DNA of 10,203 bases. Origin: Elusimicrobiota bacterium. Its GTDB lineage: Bacteria > Elusimicrobiota > Elusimicrobia > Elusimicrobiales > UBA9959. Positions 7,258 to 10,203 of the stretch are shown in pieces (position 1 is the stretch's first letter; every line of letters begins with the position of its first letter). The notes beneath the pieces are model-generated. The model saw only the letters and a program-made list of their open reading frames with translations. It was not told the DNA's origin and did not search any database. A program made the translations under genes and the position numbers. The stretch spans positions 1-10,203 of the forward strand of contig DAOWCC010000080.1 of the NCBI GenBank assembly GCA_030639665.1, given 5' to 3'.

Positions 7258-7337
7258 TGTTTTTTTCTCCTATAAACAGCAGGTCAAGACTAAGATTAAG
7301 GTTTAGAAACAAAAAGCAACACATATAACTTTGTTTC

Positions 7338-7658
7338 TTACTTCTTACTTCTATTCTTCTCTGAGGAATCATCCGTAAGTTGTTCTATAAAAAACGAAAC
7401 GGCATCGGGGTTTTCAAGAATTTTAACAAATCTTTCCGCCATCTCTTTTTTAAAAATCATTGTTATGAACGGCATTAAAAAAATTAAAGACTGCGCCCCC
7501 AAATTATGCACGGGCCTTGAACTCTCTATGGAAAGAACTATTATATCGCTTAAACCTCTTTTTTTTACCTTATCGGAAAGTTTAAGTAAAAGTTTCTTCT
7601 CTTCCTCACTGACAATTTTATTTTTAGGAAGCTTAAAAGCGTTTTTCCAAATACCCAT
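7338..7658 (-). CDS. Small protein of unknown function upstream of the MutL-like ATPase
   Basis: A helical, soluble 106-residue protein read from the ATG at 7656-7658; a GTG three codons upstream at 7667 is possible (109 aa). GAGTG lies about 5-10 nt before the ATG and overlaps the GTG, so I prefer the ATG. Residues follow a regular pattern: GIW at the start, EEKKLLLKLSDKVKKRGLSD, a hydrophobic turn IIVLSIESSRPVHNLGAQSL, then FLMPFITMIF, and a helical end VKILENPDAVSFFIEQL. The 'LESSKP...G.QAL.FL.P' style seems shared by small proteins near GlmL-type genes in other anaerobes (recollection, not a search). No catalytic motif is evident. It sits 80 bp upstream of the ATPase on the same strand, so it probably belongs to the same unit. 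The last codons (SEKNRSKK) run into a TTACTTC heptamer repeat. Confidence 0.65.
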   Translation of the reverse strand: MGIWKNAFKLPKNKIVSEEEKKLLLKLSDKVKKRGLSDIIVLSIESSRPVHNLGAQSLIFLMPFITMIFKKEMAERFVKILENPDAVSFFIEQLTDDSSEKNRSKK

Positions 7659-7671
7659 ATTTAACACTCAC

Positions 7672-7682
7672 ATTATATTATA
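7672..7682 (-). promoter_or_regulatory. Possible -10 region of the small-protein/MutL-like unit
   Basis: On the minus strand two overlapping TATAAT hexamers occur (7682-7677 and 7677-7672), 14-24 nt before the preferred ATG. TTCTAT lies 16 nt upstream of the first as a poor -35. If used, transcription would start almost at the GTG codon and favour the shorter protein. Confidence 0.3.
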
Positions 7683-7704
7683 AATATCTCAAAAAATGAT
7701 AGAA

Positions 7705-7725
7705 GCCGAACGCCGAATGCCGAAA
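7705..7725. repeat. Three-copy heptamer repeat GCCGAAN
   Basis: GCCGAAC, GCCGAAT and GCCGAAA stand head to tail in the 135-bp spacer between the DUF192 gene and the small-protein gene. Period is exactly 7 nt with only the last base varying. Confidence 0.65.
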
Positions 7726-7793
7726 ATCAGATAAATAAGGAGCGCCTTAGAAACCTTGCTTCTTGTTTTCCGCAATTTGCTCACCCATAATCC

Positions 7794-8324
7794 TTAATCA
7801 CTATCTTTTAATCCTTCTTTGACGCTTTCTATTTTAATTTTAAGTCCGGCTCTCAAAAGATGCTTCTCGGCTGAGCCCGCTACAAGTTCAAGAATATATT
7901 TTCCTTTCGCGCTGACTCTCTCTATTTCAAAATCTTTGGCGTTCGGCTCGGATTTTTTAACGTTTTCAAATATCTCATTTATTATAAAATCCTCACCTAT
8001 GAAAAGGATATCCAAATCAATCAGAGTGTTTTTCATCCAAAAATGCTTTTGAGAATCATCCTTAAAAACAAAAAGCATGCCCTCGTTTCGCTTTAAATTC
8101 TTCCTGAACATAAGGCCTTTGCCGCGCTCTTTATCATTGGACGCCACTTCAACGGATATTTTCTGGCTATTGGGCAAAACAATCGTCATTTGAGGAAGCC
8201 GGCAGCTATGCTTGTAAAAAGCGAATAAAAGAAAACCCAATAAAAGAATCGCTGTAAGCGATATGATTTTATTATTTATTTTTTTTGTTCTCTTCGTTTT
8301 TTTTGTTTTCTTGTTTTTTTTCAT
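7794..8324 (-). CDS. Membrane-anchored DUF192 (PF02643) family protein
   Basis: A 176-residue protein with a Lys-rich cytosolic N-terminus (1-19), one transmembrane anchor (about 20-37, IISLTAILLLGFLLFAFY) and an outside DUF192 domain (about 46-170). Hallmarks are ERGKGLMFRKNL (66-77), GMLFVF (82-87), HFWMKNTLIDLDILFI (94-109) and GKYILELVAG (141-150), all in family order. DUF192 proteins are small beta-rich exported or anchored proteins whose function is not settled. The ATG at 8322-8324 has no visible Shine-Dalgarno and lies 53 nt inside the preceding gene. No better in-frame start precedes the membrane segment, so translation may depend on coupling or slippage. The N-terminal codons and the end of the previous gene share the same A-rich DNA. 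Confidence 0.85.
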   Translation of the reverse strand: MKKNKKTKKTKRTKKINNKIISLTAILLLGFLLFAFYKHSCRLPQMTIVLPNSQKISVEVASNDKERGKGLMFRKNLKRNEGMLFVFKDDSQKHFWMKNTLIDLDILFIGEDFIINEIFENVKKSEPNAKDFEIERVSAKGKYILELVAGSAEKHLLRAGLKIKIESVKEGLKDSD

Positions 8325-8799
8325 CAGATGTTTTTGGTTTCACCAAAGCGGGGGAAATATAAAAAGGCATTTTGGCTTCTATCGCTTTTTTTGTTTTTTG
8401 GGATTTTTTAAAAATTTCCATAAGGTTTACTTTATTTTTGGAGGCTAAATATTCCAATGTCTTGCCTTTTTCAATATCAAGCGCCAAACTCTTAAACGAA
8501 GATGAGGATTCCCGGGCCATAAAAAACAGCATTATCATTTCCTGCCTGTAAAAACCTTTACGGATATATTTTCTGATTTCTTTCTCAGGTTCGGTGGATT
8601 TAAACACTTCGCAGGCGGCCGCAGAAGTAAATTCAATAACAAAAGTATCCGTAAAAGCATCCGTAGAATTTATTATGTTTTTTTCCTTTTTCGCTCCGCC
8701 AAGTCCTTGTGGAACAACTTGAGCGCCAAAAGAAACCTGCGCTTGAACGCTCACCGGAAGAAAAAAATATAAAGATAAAATGATAATTAAAAATTTCAT
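8272..8799 (-). CDS. Secreted protein of unknown function with charged C-terminal tail
   Basis: A 175-residue protein with a clear signal peptide (MKFLIIILSLYFFLPVSVQA, cut after AQA or VQA near residue 20). The mature part starts QVSFGAQVVPQGLGG, continues with a mixed region containing one cysteine (C63 in SAAACEVF), then a helical stretch about residues 75-130. FYRQEMIMLFFMARESSSSF and KTLEYLASKNKVNLMEIFKK recall helical regions of small secreted regulators, but I do not recognise a family. The last 20 or so residues are Lys/Asn/Glu-rich (SDEKKQENKKNEENKKNK) and come from the A-rich overlap with the DUF192 gene. No strong ribosome binding site precedes the ATG; the CAGCT repeat lies immediately upstream. 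Signal peptide and frame are solid and the function is unknown. Confidence 0.65.
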   Translation of the reverse strand: MKFLIIILSLYFFLPVSVQAQVSFGAQVVPQGLGGAKKEKNIINSTDAFTDTFVIEFTSAAACEVFKSTEPEKEIRKYIRKGFYRQEMIMLFFMARESSSSFKSLALDIEKGKTLEYLASKNKVNLMEIFKKSQKTKKAIEAKMPFYISPALVKPKTSDEKKQENKKNEENKKNK

Positions 8800-8807
8800 A
8801 AATAAAT

Positions 8808-8847
8808 CAGCTCGACAGCAAGACAGCTTGGCAGCTAAACAGCTAAT
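8808..8847. repeat. Five-copy octamer repeat CAGCNNNN
   Basis: CAGCTCGA, CAGCAAGA, CAGCTTGG, CAGCTAAA and CAGCTAAT stand head to tail with an exact 8-nt period. The first four or five bases are kept and the rest drift. It lies 8 nt upstream of the secreted-protein start, in its 5' leader. Confidence 0.75.
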
Positions 8848-8885
8848 AGGTGTTTTTAAATTTCTTAATTACTGTGTTTCTGATT

Positions 8886-8911
8886 CCTGTAGCCTGACAC
8901 CTGATTACCTG
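8886..8911. repeat. Four-copy CCTG-based repeat, period 7-8 nt
   Basis: CCTG recurs at 8886, 8893, 8900 and 8908 (CCTGTAG, CCTGACA, CCTGATTA, CCTG). It abuts the hairpin at the end of the RAM-domain gene and uses a different unit from the neighbouring CAGC repeat. Confidence 0.5.
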
Positions 8912-8928
8912 CAGCGCTAATGCGCTGC
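8911..8928 (-). terminator. Hairpin at the stop codon of the RAM-domain gene
   Basis: GCAGCGC (8911-8917) and GCGCTGC (8922-8928) form a perfect 7-bp stem with a 4-nt loop, touching the stop codon. No U-run follows on the minus strand, so it is an incomplete terminator or a transcript-stabilising hairpin. Confidence 0.4.
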
Positions 8929-9161
8929 TATATTGTAGTCGTTACAAGAGTCTCGGTTGAAAGCACGCCCGGAATGGGGCGTATTTCCTGAACAATGATA
9001 TTTGAAAGTTTAGGCAAATCATCAGCTTCCATATCCAAAACCAAATCCCATCTTCCAAATACGGCTGACATATGAACTACACTTTTAAGCGCTCTAAGCC
9101 TGGACAATGCCTGTTTTTCTTTTCCCGATGTAAGTTTTACCAATAAAAGTCCCGTTACCAT
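8928..9161 (-). CDS. Stand-alone Lrp/AsnC-type RAM (ligand-binding) domain protein
   Basis: A 77-residue protein made only of the effector-binding/oligomerisation domain of Lrp/AsnC regulators (RAM, AsnC_trans_reg type), with no helix-turn-helix. MVTGLLLVKLTSGKEKQAL starts the first beta-alpha unit. The core signature GRWDLVLDMEADDLPKL (36-52) is followed by IIVQEIRPIPGVLSTETLV (55-73), matching the usual 'G.yD..l.vea.d...l......i..ipGV..t.T.iv'. Such proteins assemble into dimers and octamers, bind small ligands such as amino acids, and may tune full-length Lrp proteins or metabolism (family knowledge). AGGAGG-like GGAGG at 9169-9173 lies 7 nt before the ATG, so the start is firm. It heads the minus-strand series and diverges from the RDD gene. 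Ligand unknown. Confidence 0.85.
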   Translation of the reverse strand: MVTGLLLVKLTSGKEKQALSRLRALKSVVHMSAVFGRWDLVLDMEADDLPKLSNIIVQEIRPIPGVLSTETLVTTTI

Positions 9162-9239
9162 TTTAATACCTCCGAATAATATATAAAAGGATATGATACT
9201 GTAAATACTAGCAAAAATATGCTGCCAATACCTTTGCTG

Positions 9240-9268
9240 TTCACTAAATGCTTATTTTAATTTATAAT
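9240..9268 (+). promoter_or_regulatory. Sigma-70-like promoter of the RDD-pilin gene
   Basis: TTCACT (9240-9245, 4 of 6 consensus bases) and a perfect TATAAT (9263-9268) are 17 bp apart. The predicted start is near 9275, giving a leader of about 40 nt that ends in AGGAAAG (9304-9310), 6 nt before the ATG at 9317. Confidence 0.6.
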
Positions 9269-9316
9269 GATCTTATATTGCGCAATACTAACTATTAGGA
9301 GCTAGGAAAGAAAATA

Positions 9317-10192
9317 ATGACCGAATTAAATGAACGGGAACAAAACTCAAATCAAGAAGATGCCGGATTTTGGATTAGGGTTTTGGCTTTTTGCATTGAC
9401 TTTACCATCCTGTTTATATTCAAACTAATTTTCGGTTCGCTAATAATTACCTACTTCAAAACCACAGGTGGAATAATGCCTCCACTAATCACAATCACAT
9501 GTAGCGCCGGATATTATATTTGGCTGCATGGTAAATACGGCCAGACACTTGGCAAGATGATATTCAATATAAAGGTTATTCAAACCACAAATGAACCTAT
9601 AACCTATAAAGATGCGGTTGTGCGATACATGGGAACATTTGCAAACTTCTTCACTCTGGGAATAGGTTATTTAATGGTAGGTTTTAGAAGTGATAAGCGC
9701 GGCTTGCACGATTTTATCGCAAGCACCAAAGTTATTTATACTAGAAAACCCAATAAACTTTTAATAGGAATCATGGTGTTTTTGTTTTTAGCAATTCCCG
9801 GTATTTTTACAGCTATCGTTGTCCCGCCATTGATGGACAGCATTAGTAATTCGAAAGCCGGATCAATTAAAGGAACACTCGCAGGTCTACGAGGCTCTGT
9901 GGAAATATACTATAAAGATAAGGGAGAATTTCCAACCGGAGACCTATCTTCAACCCTCATCACCAATAAACGCTATAGAGATGCGATACCAAAACTCGAC
10001 CTCCCCGATCACAAAAAAACAAACGAAATTATAACCATAACTGAAAGCCACGGTAAGGATTTGACCGCGTTTATAGAAGATACAGGCAAATGGTTATATA
10101 TGGCTGACCCAAAAAGCAAAGACTGGGGGAAACTGATTATTGATTGCACGCATAAAGATGTCCGTAGTGAGAAATACTGGTTTGAACATTAA
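9317..10192 (+). CDS. RDD-family membrane domain fused to a pseudopilin-like C-terminal domain
   Basis: A 291-residue two-part protein. Residues 15-143 form an RDD domain: the family's Arg/Asp landmarks appear as FWIRVLAFCIDF (18-29), then GQTLGKMIFNIKVI (75-88) and DKRGLHDFIASTKVI (126-140), with about three membrane helices. Residues 148-291 resemble type IV/II-secretion pseudopilins. A hydrophobic helix (148-170, ending IVVPPLMDSI) runs into a charged helix SNSKAGSIKGTLAGLRGSVE (177-196), then IYYKDKGEFPT, and a globular end with DTGKWLY (255-261), WGK (270-272) and DCTH (276-279). That end matches pilin-like proteins I associate with Elusimicrobiota/Omnitrophota. No prepilin leader (G-FTLIE) precedes the helix, so it is not a canonical processed pilin. 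The helix would instead be an extra transmembrane span, placing the globular part outside. Promoter and AGGAAAG site support the start. Function unknown. Confidence 0.75.
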   Translation: MTELNEREQNSNQEDAGFWIRVLAFCIDFTILFIFKLIFGSLIITYFKTTGGIMPPLITITCSAGYYIWLHGKYGQTLGKMIFNIKVIQTTNEPITYKDAVVRYMGTFANFFTLGIGYLMVGFRSDKRGLHDFIASTKVIYTRKPNKLLIGIMVFLFLAIPGIFTAIVVPPLMDSISNSKAGSIKGTLAGLRGSVEIYYKDKGEFPTGDLSSTLITNKRYRDAIPKLDLPDHKKTNEIITITESHGKDLTAFIEDTGKWLYMADPKSKDWGKLIIDCTHKDVRSEKYWFEH

Positions 10193-10203
10193 CCAAGCGA
10201 TTA

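Noticed and set aside
9178..9205. TTTACA (9200-9205) with TATATT (9178-9183), spacer 16 bp, as promoter of the RAM-domain gene
   Set aside because: The implied transcription start would fall on the Shine-Dalgarno sequence, leaving no usable leader, so I do not list it.

Overview
The window is AT-rich bacterial DNA carrying nine protein genes, two of them small, one cut by the left edge, and no rRNA, tRNA or CRISPR. No single gene fixes the taxon. The style fits an uncultured Gram-negative lineage such as Elusimicrobiota or Omnitrophota: a pseudopilin-type globular domain ending in a DTGKWLY...WGK...DCTH pattern, a secreted protein opening an FN3-like 'DMPYDAGGKALLKW' domain, and MutL/GlmL-like ATPases with unusual partners. 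That placement is inference.

Layout. Minus strand 1-2464: a truncated secreted FN3-like protein, preceded in the transcript by a 729-aa GT-C membrane glycosyltransferase. Next, 2465-2794 is non-coding, with several strong hairpins and a plus-strand terminator. It leads into a plus-strand gene (2795-3694) for an exported, partly hydrophobic protein that I cannot assign. A second non-coding stretch (3695-4229) holds hairpins, an IS256-like terminus and, immediately after it, a compact three-way-junction RNA-like element (4076-4196). That element also separates two converging transcription units.

Minus strand 9161-4230 is a loose co-directional series: a stand-alone Lrp/AsnC RAM-domain protein, a secreted 175-aa protein, a membrane-anchored DUF192 protein overlapping it by 53 bp, a 106-109-aa conserved-looking protein, a GlmL/MutL-type ASKHA ATPase, and a protein with a barrel-sandwich N-terminus and KOW-like C-terminus. 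The last three look like a functional cassette around a B12-mutase-reactivase-like ATPase, but no mutase is in the window. A divergent plus-strand gene (9317-10192) fuses an RDD membrane domain to a pseudopilin-like domain.

Several minus-strand spacers carry degenerate short tandem repeats of 7-9 nt period, each with a different unit. The best candidates for something undescribed are the three-way-junction element, the MutL/barrel-sandwich/small-protein cassette, the RDD-pilin fusion and the A8-rich gene overlap.
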